Below, piece after piece: positions 24,338-34,598 of a stretch of 64,000 nt of DNA. Each line of letters starts with the position of its first letter. Position 1 is the stretch's first letter. A program made the position numbers and the translations under genes. The notes under the pieces are model-generated. The model was not told the origin of the DNA. It made no database searches and was given only the letters and a program-made list of their open reading frames with translations. Origin of the DNA: Ictalurus punctatus (Eukaryota > Chordata > Actinopteri > Siluriformes > Ictaluridae); NCBI RefSeq assembly GCF_001660625.3, contig NC_030430.2, forward strand, positions 13,354,227-13,418,226, read 5' to 3'.

Positions 24338-25955
24338 CACCTAAATTAGACCCCATCCACTCTTCCAATACTCCCAGAATTTTACACCAGAAAGGGGGAA
24401 CTAAAGAACATTCCAAGATCATATGTAAATAAGTGCCCGCTTCTTCATTACATTTCCGGCATAGATTATTTCCAGCTGTCCCCATCCTGCCAAACCTAGA
24501 TGGTGTATATTAATATCTATGTAATATTTTTTACTGAATTAATTTTCCCCTAGCTTCCCTTATGTTCTTTCCCACATTAGATTGGGTGTCCAGCCAATCA
24601 TTATCATGAATATTAATCCCCAGATCCTTCTGCCATACTGTTTTCCGGTTATTATAGGCATCTGCAGTTACACTAAGCATTGATTTGTTACACATAGAAG
24701 CAGTCTGAGCTTCACGTGGTAACTGAAGATACAGTAGGCATAAACAGGGTTATCACTTGCATTGAATTTTTCTTGACATGGTGTCTAATCTGCAGATACT
24801 TCCAAAAATTAAAAAAATGCCCCCAATATTATATTTTTTAACCAATTCGGAGTATGGCATAAAATCACCAATTATGGTTACCCTTTAAGCTGCAACTGAT
24901 TCCAAAACACCCCTGCCTTAACTGTAGAGATCTCAGGATTATTCCATAATTATGCATATGACAGTCTATAATGTGATGTCCTGCACACTTTATTAATTTT
25001 GCTCCAAACGTGTCTTGAATGTATTACCACTGGATTTGAGTCCCATTTAGTTAAAGAGCATTGTGAAAGAATACTAATGGGATGAAATGGTGAGGCCAGT
25101 TTCTGTTGCATCTTGATCCAGTCCAACTCAGAATCTGCCTCATCCCAATGTTTAGCCAGTTTGGTCATTTCAAAAGAGAAATTATACATACACATCTTGT
25201 AATCCAATGCCCCCCTTGTCCCATGGGGAGGTCAACTTGCTTATTTTAATCCTGGGTCTTTTTACTTCAGATAGAAAGTTCTTGATAATTTTGTCATATC
25301 ATTTAAAGATAGAGTGTGAAATGTTCACAGGTATCATCGTAGATATATAATTGTGGAGCAATAACCATTTTGACTATGTTCACTTTACCCCACAGAGAGC
25401 TCCACCTGTTCCTATTTGTCCACATTATTTTTTATCTTTGACAGCAGTGGTTCATAATTCAACATCATTACATCCTCCAAAGTCTGCGTTAGTTTAAAGC
25501 CAAGGTACTTCATACCCTTCTGAATCAATTTAAAGCCATATTGGGTCACTGTATGGCAATGACATGTTCTAGATATTGGCATAGCCTGAGATTCCTCCCA
25601 GTTTATATTGTATCCTGACACACTTGAATATAATTAAATAATACTCATTAATGGAAGGAGAGATTTGAGAGGATCATGAGATAACAAAATATCATCTGCG
25701 TATAACATTAACTTGTGTTCCATCAGTGTTATCAATGCTTCCATGAAAGTATTAGGTAATGCTTCAGCTTCAAAAGCCTCTGTTTAGGCTTCTGTTAGAA
25801 TTGGGCCACTATGTCAACATACTTTTTATAATATTTAGCTGGAAACCCATCCACCCCTGGTGATTTACAAGACTTCATAGAGGTTATTGCAGCTTTGACC
25901 TCCTCTTTTGTAATGGGTCTAGGTCTAGAGACTCAGATTGAAATACATGTAATTT
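24338..25955 (-). mobile_element. L1-type LINE remnant, antisense
   Basis: Read on the minus strand in order: SCKSPGVDGFPAKYYKKY (finger region of L1 reverse transcriptase, near 25920-25860), then after a deletion LMLYADDILLSHDPL (catalytic YADD, near 25700), YNINWEESQAMPISR and KGMKYLGF (25621-25412), WSKINKV (about 25010), and the cysteine/histidine C-terminal knuckle CRKCNEEAGTYLHMILEC (about 24460-24400). The order and motifs match the L1 clade ORF2. It is 5'-truncated, lacks most of the RT palm and has several frame breaks. Confidence 0.85.
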
Positions 25956-25995
25956 AGGTAACTATATTATATTTAAAATACAGTCTCCTGAAAGA

Positions 25996-26017
25996 GGAAC
26001 ATTTCTTTTTTTGCAGA

Positions 26018-26101
<84 letters not shown>

Positions 26102-26240
26102 CTCTTGGTTGAAGAGTGGGGTAACATCTTTACAGCATTTCACCCCTTATTCAGGGACAATTATTTACACATTTTAATACATTTGCTGGAAATGAAAGCA
26201 GTTGGATGTGAGAGGATGTTTCTTTTTTTGCTGAGTATAT
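25996..26240. mobile_element. Tc1-type terminal fragments flanking a TA array
   Basis: TTCTTTTTTTGCAGAGTATA before the TA array and GATGTTTCTTTTTTTGCTGA at about 26213 resemble the end of another fish Tc1-like group (normally AGGACGTTTC-TTTTTTTGCTGAG). Sequence 26103-26212 resembles its subterminal region. No coding part is left. Confidence 0.55.
26019..26099. repeat. (TA)n microsatellite
   Basis: Pure TA array of about 40 units between two Tc1-like terminal fragments. Confidence 0.97.
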
Positions 26241-26807
26241 ATGGGTCACACTTCTGATTGTTTCTCACCAAATCCATTCGTATGCCTTCAGAACACTCGG
26301 ATTATACAGCAAGAGTCACATGGTATTTTGATGGAAGTGTGATGATGCTTTTGTAACGGACTTTTGCCTATATAATTAGTGCGGCAAAAGACGCCCTGGG
26401 TTCTCTTACCCTATTCAACTTCAATGCCTATGGTTGCAATTCCCCTTGTATGTGTTTCAATGTCATAAACGGTCACTAACTAGATGAATGTTTTTTTAAA
26501 TGGTATACCTTTGTGTAAGCTTGTTAACTGAGGTAATACTAAGTGTAGTCAAACACCTCTTCTAATGCGTACCCTCTATTCTATATTAAATGAATATAAA
26601 TCTTAATCTGACACATCAACCCTCCACACCCCGTATAGCAATAATGAATTCCCAACAACCAGTTAAAGTTTAGTTATATGTATTAAAACACAATTATTTG
26701 CATGTATATCAATTTAGAAATAAAACATATTCAAAACTTTAACTCAATGTTATACCTTTTTCTGAGGTTTTTAAATCAATACCATTACCAAATCAACAGG
26801 TTACATA

Positions 26808-27128
26808 CAGTGAGGGAAAAAAGTATTTGATCCCTGCTGATTTTGGACGTTTGCCCACTGACAAAGAAATGATCAGTCTATAATTTTAATGGTAGATTTA
26901 TTTGAGCAGTGAGAGACAGAACAACAACAACAAAAAAATCCATAAAAACGCATGTCAAAAATGTTATAAATTGATTTGCATTTTAATGAGAGAAATATGT
27001 ATTTGACCCCTCTGCAAAACATGACTTAGTACTTGGTGGCAAAACCCTTGTTGGCAATCACAGAGGTCAGACGTTTCTTGTAGTTGGCCACAAGGTTTGC
27101 ACACATCTCAGGAGGGATTTTGTCCCTC
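26808..27128 (+). mobile_element. Tc1/mariner terminal fragment, same family as 5078
   Basis: Starts after TA with CAGTGAGGGAAAAAAGTATT and matches the 5078 copy for about 200 bases. It continues further, through ACTTAGTACTTGGTGGCAAA and CAGACGTTTCTTGTAGTTGG, the antisense of the N-terminal transposase region of this family. It ends abruptly near 27128. Non-functional. Confidence 0.85.
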
Positions 27129-27349
27129 CCCATGTACATGCATAAAACAAGCAGTTTTCAGTTATACCCTTTAACCTATGGGCCCAAAACAATAGCCTAC
27201 CTAAGCTGGCACACCAGAATTTCTATAAACCCCCCACACACCACTGTTCCTGATGCAGGTCTGAATCGTATATTGGGGACGTTGAGGCCTTAAAATTGTA
27301 TTGGCCGCTTCATGCGAATCGCGCAACAAAACCAAACAAATTCACTCAC

Positions 27350-27476
27350 GAGGTTGATGGGGATGTCCGTGCCCAGAGAGGGTCCATGCACCGTCACTGC
27401 AGCCCTGCTCAGGCGCTCTCGGTGTATGCAGTTGCTCACGCGATGCTGTAGTTCGCGTATCAGTTCAAACAGCAAG
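27350..27476 (-). CDS. Candidate host exon D (minus strand gene)
   Basis: 127 bases open in one frame: one base, then 42 codons including ELIRELQHRVSNCIHRERLS and VTVHGPSLGTDIPINL, ending in a consensus donor GTGAGTG (GT at 27349-27348). The proposed acceptor is ACAG ending at 27477, which is weak because little pyrimidine precedes it. The phase fits exon C upstream. Alternatively this is the first exon of another gene, because CCAAT/ATTGG motifs (27517, 27845) and an ETS-like ACCGGAAG (rc near 27486) lie just upstream. Protein not recognised. Confidence 0.45.
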
Positions 27477-27738
27477 CTGTCTTCTTCCGGTTAGTCTCGC
27501 AGTCTTGTTCCTCAGAGGCAACTCATTGGTTGACCAAGCCAGTTAGCCTAACACAGTCCCAGCTACCGAGTTGATAACTTTTCAGGCAATACTATTAGCT
27601 GAGCTATTCTGACAAATTCGTTTTGAAAATGTCTCTATGTGATACCGACTTCTTCCGCATGCAAAGTAGTGAATAGGTTATCGGTCTAACAACCATTAAG
27701 TATTACTTAAGCAAGAAAAGTAGCATTAATCACTTTAC

Positions 27739-27770
27739 AGTTCTCCAGTGTGATCTTCTCCGTGTCTCGC
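27739..27770 (-). CDS. Candidate host exon C (minus strand gene)
   Basis: A strong acceptor (CGCTCTCTTTCGGCTGCAG, ending at 27771) precedes 32 bases encoding ARHGEDHTGE plus two bases, followed by donor GTAAAG. It begins in phase 0, as exon B requires, and ends with two bases that fit exon D's single leading base. If the donor is ignored, the frame stops at TAA one codon later, so this could instead be a terminal exon. Very short, so tentative. Confidence 0.4.
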
Positions 27771-28049
27771 CTGCAGCCGAAAGAGAGCGTGACTTTTCCA
27801 TACGCAGGATTTGCCTCCTCCCCTGACCTCTCACCTTTCCCATTGATTGGCTAACATTTTAACCTAGAAACAAATAATTTTATATCTTTCATTTTTTCTA
27901 TCATTTTCATAGCACAAAGTAGCAATCTTTTCCACATGCATTTGTACATACAATTGTTTAACATGGAAATACAAAATTCCAAATATACAGCGTCTGTGTA
28001 TTTAAATTCGTACAAAGCAAAAGGAAACTTAACCATGTATTTTCTACAG

Positions 28050-28216
28050 GGTTACACTTTTATGTGTTTTTGTAGCTTCGGAAGAAGCATTGTCATTGTA
28101 TGGACAGAAATGAGCAACAAACTTGCCAAAATTTGAACGAATAAGAGGTTTGAACGACATGAGGGTGAGTAAATGATGATTGAATTTTCATTTTTGGGTG
28201 AACTATTCCTTTAATC
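28050..28216. mobile_element. Half of a teleost MITE
   Basis: Ends in GACATGAGGGTGAGTAAATG then ATTTTCATTTTTGGGTGAAC and TATTCCTTTAA, the conserved terminus of a very abundant non-autonomous DNA transposon of teleosts. Only the right half is present. A more complete relative lies at 54229-54975. Confidence 0.8.
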
Positions 28217-28270
28217 TATTATTAATTATTGACAGATTATAAATTAATACATGAATTCAGCAGAACATAC

Positions 28271-28359
28271 CTGATCCATAACTGACAGGATGCTTGTGAT
28301 CTTCTGTGCCCTTGTTCCTCCTATCTTTTTAAAAATTCTGAGGAGCTGGGTTGAGATAC
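28271..28359 (-). CDS. Candidate host exon B (minus strand gene)
   Basis: 89 bases: two leading bases, then 29 codons with ISTQLLRIFKKIGGTRAQ and ITSILSVMDQ, ending exactly at CAG before a consensus donor GTATGT. The acceptor is TTTTATTAG ending at 28360. The other two frames contain stops. The lysine-rich amphipathic sequence looks like a folded helical protein rather than a transposon. The one-base end of exon A plus GT gives Gly at the join. Confidence 0.6.
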
Positions 28360-28652
28360 CTAATAAAATTTTAAAATGACAAATCAGGTCAGTTTCTGAT
28401 AAATTTGTGACAAACCTTACAATATTATCGTATGCCAGTACTTACTGTATTTCTTTACCCACACTTACACACAGATGAAATACAAAATTGTTACAGATGA
28501 CCGTAAACCTGAATTACATCTTAGTTTACTTGGCTGGTATTGTATGTAGATCCAAATTATGAATTGACATCCCTAAGTTTTAAAAGTGCATGTAAGTGAC
28601 AGTAAGAATATGGACATGTATATGTGTGTCTGTGGACATAGTGTCCATGTAC

Positions 28653-28758
28653 CAACCTGAAGTGTTTTAAAAGCTTTGATCTGGATGTCTGTGAAGATCC
28701 ACAATCTCTGCACAGCCTCATGTAAGGCACGAAAAAATGAAGATGTGGGCCAGCTACA
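28653..28758 (-). CDS. Candidate host exon A (minus strand gene)
   Basis: 106 bases encoding CSWPTSSFFRALHEAVQR then LWIFTDIQIKAFKTLQV plus one base. The acceptor is TTATTCTTTAG ending at 28759 and the donor GTACAT. An earlier GT (after CAG) is possible but would break phase with exon B. The predicted peptide is strongly helical. The 3' edge of an L2 insertion's upstream flank is only about 50-100 bases away, so the LINE landed close to this exon. Confidence 0.6.
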
Positions 28759-28799
28759 CTAAAGAATAATAATTTTTTTTTTAAAAATAAAAAATAAAA

Positions 28800-30655
28800 A
28801 AACCTTACCAGACTGCGAACTACTAAACTTTAGTAAAATTATGAATGTCCTAACCAACAAGCTTACATTAGTTAGCAAGATGCCACCTTATTCCACCTTC
28901 ATCTCTAAGATTTTAGAAAAGGTTGTAGCAAAGCAGTTATGCTCATACTTAGATAGGAATAATATTCATGAAATGTATCAGTCAGGATTTAGACCTCATC
29001 ATAGCACAGAGACAGCGTTAGTTAAAGTAGTAAATGACTTTCTACTGACCTACGATCAGGGTTGTGTCTCGCTGCCTGTGTTACTCGACCTTAGTGCAGC
29101 TTTTGATACTATAGATCACACTATTCTCCTTGATAGATTAGAAAATGTTGTCGGTATTAAGGGAACAGTCCTCTCCTGGCTCAGGTCTTATCTGACCGAT
29201 CGTTATCAGTTCGTACATGTAAATGGTGATTTCTCCATGCGTACTGAGGTTACTTTTGGAGTTCCACAGGGTTCTGTTTTAGGACCACTGCTCTTTACTT
29301 TATATTTGCTACCCCTAGGTCAAATTATTCGTAAACATGGAATTAGCTTCCACTGTTATGCTGATGATACACAGTTGTATGTTTCAGCGAAGCCAGAGGA
29401 CAGACAGAAGCTTAGTAAAGTTGAGGATTGTGTAAAGGACATTAGACGTTGGCTGTTAACTAACTTCCTTCTACTTAATTCTGATAAAACAGAAATACTA
29501 TTATTAGGCCCACGTGTAGCTAGAAGTAATCTTTCTGATCACATGGTTACTCTGGATGGTCTTTCCGTTTCATCATGTACAGCAGTTAAAGACCTTGGAG
29601 TGATTATTGACTCCAGCCTATCACTTGATGCTCATGTAGATAATATTACTAGGATAGCCTTCTTTCATCTCAGAAATATTTCTAAGATAAGAAACATATT
29701 GTCACTACATGATGCGGAAATACTAGTTCATGCATTCGTCACCTCTAGATTAGATTACTGTAATGCCTTACTGTCTGGATGTTCCAGTAGGAATATAAAT
29801 AAGCTCCAGTTAGTCCAGAATGCAGCTGCTAGAGTCCTAACTAGAACTGGAAGATACGACCATATCACACCGATATTATCAATACTGCATTGGCTCCCAG
29901 TAAAATATCGCATTTACTATAAAATACTTTTATTAACCTATAAAGCACTAAACGGTCTCGCGCCACAATATCTAAGCAACCTTTTGGTTTTATATGATCC
30001 GCCACGCCTACTTAGATCAAAAGATGCAGGCTATTTGACGGTACATCGAATAGTGAAGCCTACAGCAGGGGGGAGAGCTTTCGCTTATAGAGCCCCACAG
30101 TTATGGAACAGTCTTCCTATTAGTATTCGGGACTCAGACACAGTCTCAGTGTTTAAGTCTAGGCTTAAAACGTATTTGTTTACTCAAGCCTACCCTGACT
30201 AGATTCTGTTCTACTACTTCGCAGTCATAATAATCTTTTTTCTCCCTCTCTTCTTTCGCCGAGCCCCACACGAATTTATGGAGATACTAGAGATCCAGAT
30301 CCTTTCTGTCTCTGGATGGAGCTCAAATCTTCTCTAATTTCAGACTGCTGGGACTACGGCTGCTCCTAAGGCCATACAGACTTCATATAAATCCATAATG
30401 AACTTTTTCACACTAACTGTTGTTACCCAGATGAGGATGGGTTCCCTTCTGAGTCGGGTTCCTCTCATGGTTTCTTCCTCTTAAAACATCTTAGGGAGTT
30501 TTTCCTTGCCACTGTCGCCACTCAGTGGCTTGCTCAGTTGGAATAAATTCACACCTTTAATATCTGTATACCGTGTTGATATTTCTGTAAAGCTGCTTTG
30601 AGACAAGATCTATTGTAAAAAGTGCTATACAAATAAAATTGAATTGAATTGAATT
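28800..30655 (+). mobile_element. 5'-truncated L2-type LINE
   Basis: The RT frame is followed by a 3' UTR with TTTTTCCTTGCCACTGTCGC, TGTAAAGCTGCTTTGAGACA, AAGTGCTATACAAATAAAAT and a (GAATT)n tail near 30640, which are hallmarks of fish L2 elements. The left boundary is not sharp (28800-28880). It lies in sense orientation within an intron of the minus-strand host gene, so it is antisense to that gene. Confidence 0.9.
28841..30202 (+). CDS. L2-clade LINE reverse transcriptase (ORF2 3' part), uninterrupted
   Basis: A 453-codon frame without stops encodes the RT and C-terminal region of an L2/CR1-group LINE. In order: FISKILEKVVAKQL and QSGFRPHHSTETALVKV (RT block 1-2, residues about 20-65), LLDLSAAFDTIDH (catalytic Asp), GVPQGSVLGPLLF (block 4), HCYADDTQLYV (YADD active site, near residue 170), then LGVIIDSSLSLDAHV, SRLDYCNALLSG, LHWLPVKYRI and PQLWNSLPISIR, ending LKTYLFTQAYPD. 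The upstream endonuclease and ORF1 are missing, so the start codon is arbitrary and it is 5'-truncated. Completeness of the frame suggests recent insertion. It makes cDNA by target-primed reverse transcription in intact relatives. Confidence 0.93.
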   Translation: MNVLTNKLTLVSKMPPYSTFISKILEKVVAKQLCSYLDRNNIHEMYQSGFRPHHSTETALVKVVNDFLLTYDQGCVSLPVLLDLSAAFDTIDHTILLDRLENVVGIKGTVLSWLRSYLTDRYQFVHVNGDFSMRTEVTFGVPQGSVLGPLLFTLYLLPLGQIIRKHGISFHCYADDTQLYVSAKPEDRQKLSKVEDCVKDIRRWLLTNFLLLNSDKTEILLLGPRVARSNLSDHMVTLDGLSVSSCTAVKDLGVIIDSSLSLDAHVDNITRIAFFHLRNISKIRNILSLHDAEILVHAFVTSRLDYCNALLSGCSSRNINKLQLVQNAAARVLTRTGRYDHITPILSILHWLPVKYRIYYKILLLTYKALNGLAPQYLSNLLVLYDPPRLLRSKDAGYLTVHRIVKPTAGGRAFAYRAPQLWNSLPISIRDSDTVSVFKSRLKTYLFTQAYPD

Positions 30656-30858
30656 CAAGTGTCAAATGTGTTTATTGCTATATGTGTCACTTTGGGCTGC
30701 CAAAGTTGTAGAGTTTGATATTATTTGATATTAAATAAAAATGTTCAACACCATTATTTAATGCAGTTAATAAAATTAATAGTTACTAAAACTTTATTGT
30801 GCTTTATTTGCACACAACAGTCCCGTTTATAAGTAAATGGAGAAACCAGGGATGTAAC

Positions 30859-30924
30859 CTGACCTGGAGATGTTTTCTTTAGCCCTGAATAGTTCTCCAC
30901 TTGGAGTGGTATCTCATTATGCAA
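30859..30924 (-). CDS. Candidate host exon Z (minus strand gene)
   Basis: 66 bases, 22 codons: LHNEIPLQVENYSGLKKTSP then GQ. A good acceptor, CTGATTTTCAG (ending 30925), precedes it. The donor after CAG at 30858-30857 (GTTACA) keeps phase 0 for exon A. A closer GT at 30863 would shift the frame. Only this frame is open. Separated from exon A by the L2 insertion. Confidence 0.55.
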
Positions 30925-31006
30925 CTGAAAATCAGTAAAAGAAGACAGCAGTGTTGTAATTTTATATCTTCAGTGAACGGAGGTGAGACCAATCAGAAGG
31001 GTTTAC

Positions 31007-31029
31007 AGTAAAATATGTGAGACTACTAG
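31007..31029 (-). CDS. Possible 23-bp microexon W (minus strand gene)
   Basis: Proposed only because exon Y ends with one unpaired base and exon Z starts in phase 0. A 23-base segment between TTTTTCACTAATACTGAC...GTGAG and donor GTAAAC supplies two bases plus seven codons (SSLTYFT). It resolves the phase, but so short a match could be chance. Confidence 0.25.
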
Positions 31030-31108
31030 CTCACATAGTCAGTATTAGTGAAAAATTAATATACGCAAGTATAGGGGTTGACTTTACTTACTGAACTGAA
31101 ACACTAAC

Positions 31109-31148
31109 CTCCTCTCATGCTTAGCAGGAAAACAAGGTGTGTAAATGT
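31109..31148 (-). CDS. Candidate host exon Y (minus strand gene)
   Basis: 40 bases encoding TFTHLVFLLSMRG plus one base, with acceptor CATACAG and donor GTTAGT. Its start phase agrees with exon X. The opposite strand also has a strong acceptor at 31134 (CCTCCTCTCATGCTTAG), so strand assignment is uncertain. Confidence 0.35.
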
Positions 31149-31879
31149 CTGTATGACTTCCGAGTTACGTGGACATGATAAGAGCAGAGCATAAGAACAG
31201 CTAACATACTTTGCAGGGTAATGTAGCAGTTAAAACCCATACAATGATAGCTTAGTTGTGCCTCCCCTTGGCTAGCGACACCAAGTGTTAGATAGCCAAA
31301 ATGTTTTATATTTTATCGGTCTGGTAGTCCTGCAAACAGTGATAACACTTGAGGCAAGTTTTATGATAAATCCAACTTTTTGTCTGATCAGTTGACAGCT
31401 AAATTAAGACATTTGAGTGGCTGGATTATTCATGTGCAGATTACATGGTAAATCAAATCCAAATTATTCCTTCCTTCTCCAGTTTTCACATTTTTAAAGC
31501 AATTAGCCCTCACATGCAAGAAAAAAGATGCATGGAAACAGTCTATTTAGAAGTATGTTTTTAAAAGGTTTTTTTGATGAGGAAGAATCTGAGCTCAGCC
31601 GCCAAAGATTAACAGTCCAGCTAATGCAACAGGAGAAACTCTTCTAAACATTTGCCATCTTTGTGTATGGGAATTTAATTATTAGCAAAGTTCAGCAAGT
31701 ATAAAATATCACAAAGGAGCGGGAAAAGAACACCAACGTAACTAACAATAAAATGAAAAACACCCGAGGAATACTGCAACATCAATAGAATACCAGAAAA
31801 AAAACAAATTATCTGCAATTAACTATTCTAATCTTCTGACAACTACAGTTTTAATGCATAAGAATTGAAAATATCTCAC

Positions 31880-31955
31880 CTGTGTGTCCAGATAATGAGA
31901 AAATTTTGCATGTTCCCCCTTTTGTGAGATTTGATTCACACAAAATAGCATAGGA
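31880..31955 (-). CDS. Candidate host exon X (minus strand gene)
   Basis: 76 bases: one base then 25 codons (PMLFCVNQISQKGEHAKF, SHYLDTQ), ending at CAG before a consensus donor GTGAGA. The acceptor CTTCAGCTCTCTTTAG (ending 31956) has a clear pyrimidine tract. It is the most upstream exon I can support. Further 5' exons would lie at higher coordinates but none is obvious. Confidence 0.5.
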
Positions 31956-32924
31956 CTAAAGAGAGCTGAAGCATGAGTGTTGAACCTGCTGTCCATTTGC
32001 ATATGTGCAAACTTTATATATGTACATATACTGTATATATACCAACCTGCGGTACTGCAGAAGCAACATAACTGTGTTTCATTCATTTAAGTTAAGTAAG
32101 CTGTGTAAATTTGAAATATTACTTTTTTTTCAACACAATTGTTTTAATTTTAATATTGAAAATCTGAATTTGAAATTAATGTTAGTATTTTTAATACTCC
32201 ATTTTTTTTACTCATTTTGTTGCTGATAATATAATTTGTAATGAAAACATTTGTGTTAAATCGAAAAAGAATGCATGTTCTCAGCATGTTCAGTTATTGT
32301 GACACTGGTCTCCATTATATAACATATGTATTTATCTTTGAGCCCCATCTCTGTCCCATCTTCAATAAACTGTTCCTCAAAAAAAGGGGGGAAATGAAGT
32401 GGCACTACATCCTATATGTCATAAATAAAGTTGCTGACATACTATGGGTGAAGTGAAAGTCTAATGAGATGTCTTCTTTGCCACATCATAGCATAATAGT
32501 ACCATCCCCCTTCCCCCAAACACACACACACACACGCACAATGAATAACATTAATAAAAAATAATCTCCCAAAGGCAAAAATTCCATTCATAGAACATAA
32601 AATTTGTCACACCATTTCATCAGCACTTTAAGTGATTATAAACACATTGCCCATATGGTTTGTATAAACTTTGAAACCTAAAAAAAATTGCAAGTGCATT
32701 ACAAAATTTCTGTGTTTTGTGATTAATTATGTGTTAATCATTCTATAACCATTTTTAATTATACTTTGGTGACATTTGCTTCGATCCACTGGTGCTCTTT
32801 ATTAACACTGTGTGATGGATCAACAGGTTTGTGCTATCAGTACTGAAAACAATAAGAGCACACTGTACTGTAGCAAAGAATAGCATGAGAGATGTTTATA
32901 GATATACCAAATCTCATTTGTTTA
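31956..32924. other. AT-rich non-coding stretch
   Basis: No exon with paired splice sites found. Probable upstream intron of the minus-strand gene or intergenic DNA. A short (CA)n lies at 32519-32539. Confidence 0.45.
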
Positions 32925-33175
32925 GGTCCCCCTTGTGCCACCAAAACAGCTCTGGACCGTTGAGGCATGGACTCCACGAGAGTCTCAATCCAATTCCATT
33001 CTTTATAACTATGATGAAGAAAATTATCCCAGGGTACACAATATACTGAACCTTGAAGTGGATGGGCTACAACAGCAGAAGACCACATCAGCCAAAAACA
33101 GGAATCTGTGGCTACAGTGGGCACAAGTTCAGTAAAACTGGATATTTGAAAACTGGAAAACCACTACTTTGTCTT
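32925..33175 (+). mobile_element. Second Tc1-type family, internally deleted
   Basis: Begins with GTCCCCCTTGTGCCACCAAA and a GAGGCATGGACTCCACGAGA block known from a fish Tc1-type element. After a large deletion come KNRNLWLQWAQVQ and NWIFENWK (33090-33165), a transposase segment just before the first catalytic Asp of this family. Only a few hundred bases survive. Confidence 0.6.
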
Positions 33176-34275
33176 TTTCCAGTGCTATTTACATTTGTTC
33201 TGTGCCTACTTTATTAATATATGAAGGCAATAACAATAGGCCTATGACTCTATGAAATTTAAGATTTGTTCCTTTCTAAAGTAACATAATTCTTAAGCAT
33301 TGCTTGCTGTTTTAAATAACGGAATATGACAGTGCTATAGCCCTCCGGGAGCGGGCCTGATGTCGTGAAAAATTTGTTTGAATGTAAAAGGTTAGGTTTC
33401 GTTTGATTTCATAAGAATTCCATATAAAAATTACATTGGGAAACTCTAAACCCTTTCCTTAACGCTTTTTTTTTTTTTTCATATGAAGCATTACAATTAA
33501 GTTATTTAAAGAGGTTAACAAACATATTTTTATCATACTGAATCAGCATGAATGACAATAGATGAAGAAAAAAATTTTAAAAATTTTGAGATGGGAAATT
33601 ATACTGCATTTTGAGTTTTTCTCAAAATGGGGTACAGGGATCACCAGGATCTGTGAAGCATAGTCAAAGTGTCCATGATTTTAATCATTTTGTTACAGTG
33701 GTGGAAATCACAAATCAACATTATCAATGTTATTATATTTTGTACAGGGTTCTTAGAGTTATTAGCCTATTTTGACTATAACCTCAATAACTCAAAAACA
33801 AGTAGACCTTGGTGTAAATTTCATTAATAAAAATCTATGGTTTCAATAAATAACCAAAATATCATTGTACACATTTGAACAATGTACAATATTTAAATGC
33901 ATGGATTGTGTTCATAAAATAAACCTGTATGAAGGAGTCCATGGAATTTATTTTACAAGTAATGGGTCCCTGGCTGCAAAAGGTTTGAGAACCCCTGCCA
34001 TAAGAATCTGCTGAATGAGCTTTCTGCTAAATTGCCTTTTCCCCCTACAATCACAGCAGCAGTTTTTGTACATTAGGATTAAAATATTTTTTTTTACACA
34101 GAGATTGTCCATGGCAACTTCATAACTCAGCCCAGGTAACAATCAATAATAGAGGACAATGATCCTATATTGAACTGTTGTGTCAGCACATTTACCGTAT
34201 ATGCATTAGCAACCAAAAGAGCTTTCTATAGACTGCCTTTTTTCATGAACTTAATCTACTGCTGATGTGCAGTTT
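33176..34275. other. AT-rich non-coding stretch
   Basis: I see no exon, transposon core or array beyond short poly-T runs (33466-33479). Confidence 0.5.
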
Positions 34276-34287
34276 AAATGAAAAACA

Positions 34288-34586
34288 TCAATCCATCCAT
34301 CCATCCATCTTCTATACCACTTAATCCTTTTCAGGGTCACTGGGAAACCTGGAGCCTATCCCAGGGAGCATTGGGCACAAGGCGGGGTACACCTGGGACA
34401 GGGTGCCAATCCATCACAGGGTACAATCACATACACATTGACACGCCCATCCATACACTATGGACACTTTGGACATGCCAATCAGCCTACCATGCACGTC
34501 TTTGGACTGGGGGAGGAAACTGGAGTACCCAGAGGAAGCCCCTGCATGCAGCATGCAACATGCTAACCACTAAGCCACCATGCCCC
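34288..34586 (-). mobile_element. SINE family 1, near full-length, with 12-bp target duplication
   Basis: Antisense copy of the 8095 SINE: the (CATC)n tail is at 34289-34310 and the tRNA-like head (antisense of GGTGGCTTAGTGGTTAGC) ends at 34586. The flanks AAATGAAAAACA at 34276-34287 and 34587-34598 are identical, a clear target-site duplication. The B-box region is partly deleted, so the copy is probably silent. Confidence 0.93.
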
Positions 34587-34598
34587 AAATGAAAAACA

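Noticed and set aside
27480..27850. CpG-richer promoter with CCAAT boxes
   Set aside because: Possible, but the exon chain reads through this region in phase, so I do not call a promoter. Mentioned in exon D.
31083..31160. Plus-strand exon with a strong acceptor at 31134
   Set aside because: It would stop after about 17 codons, and the minus-strand reading fits phase with its neighbours. The strand remains uncertain.
31566..31646. Short plus-strand frame reading FFDEEESELSRQRLTVQLMQ
   Set aside because: Looks coding but lacks a convincing acceptor and a partner exon, and lies opposite to the better supported minus-strand gene. Kept only as a note.
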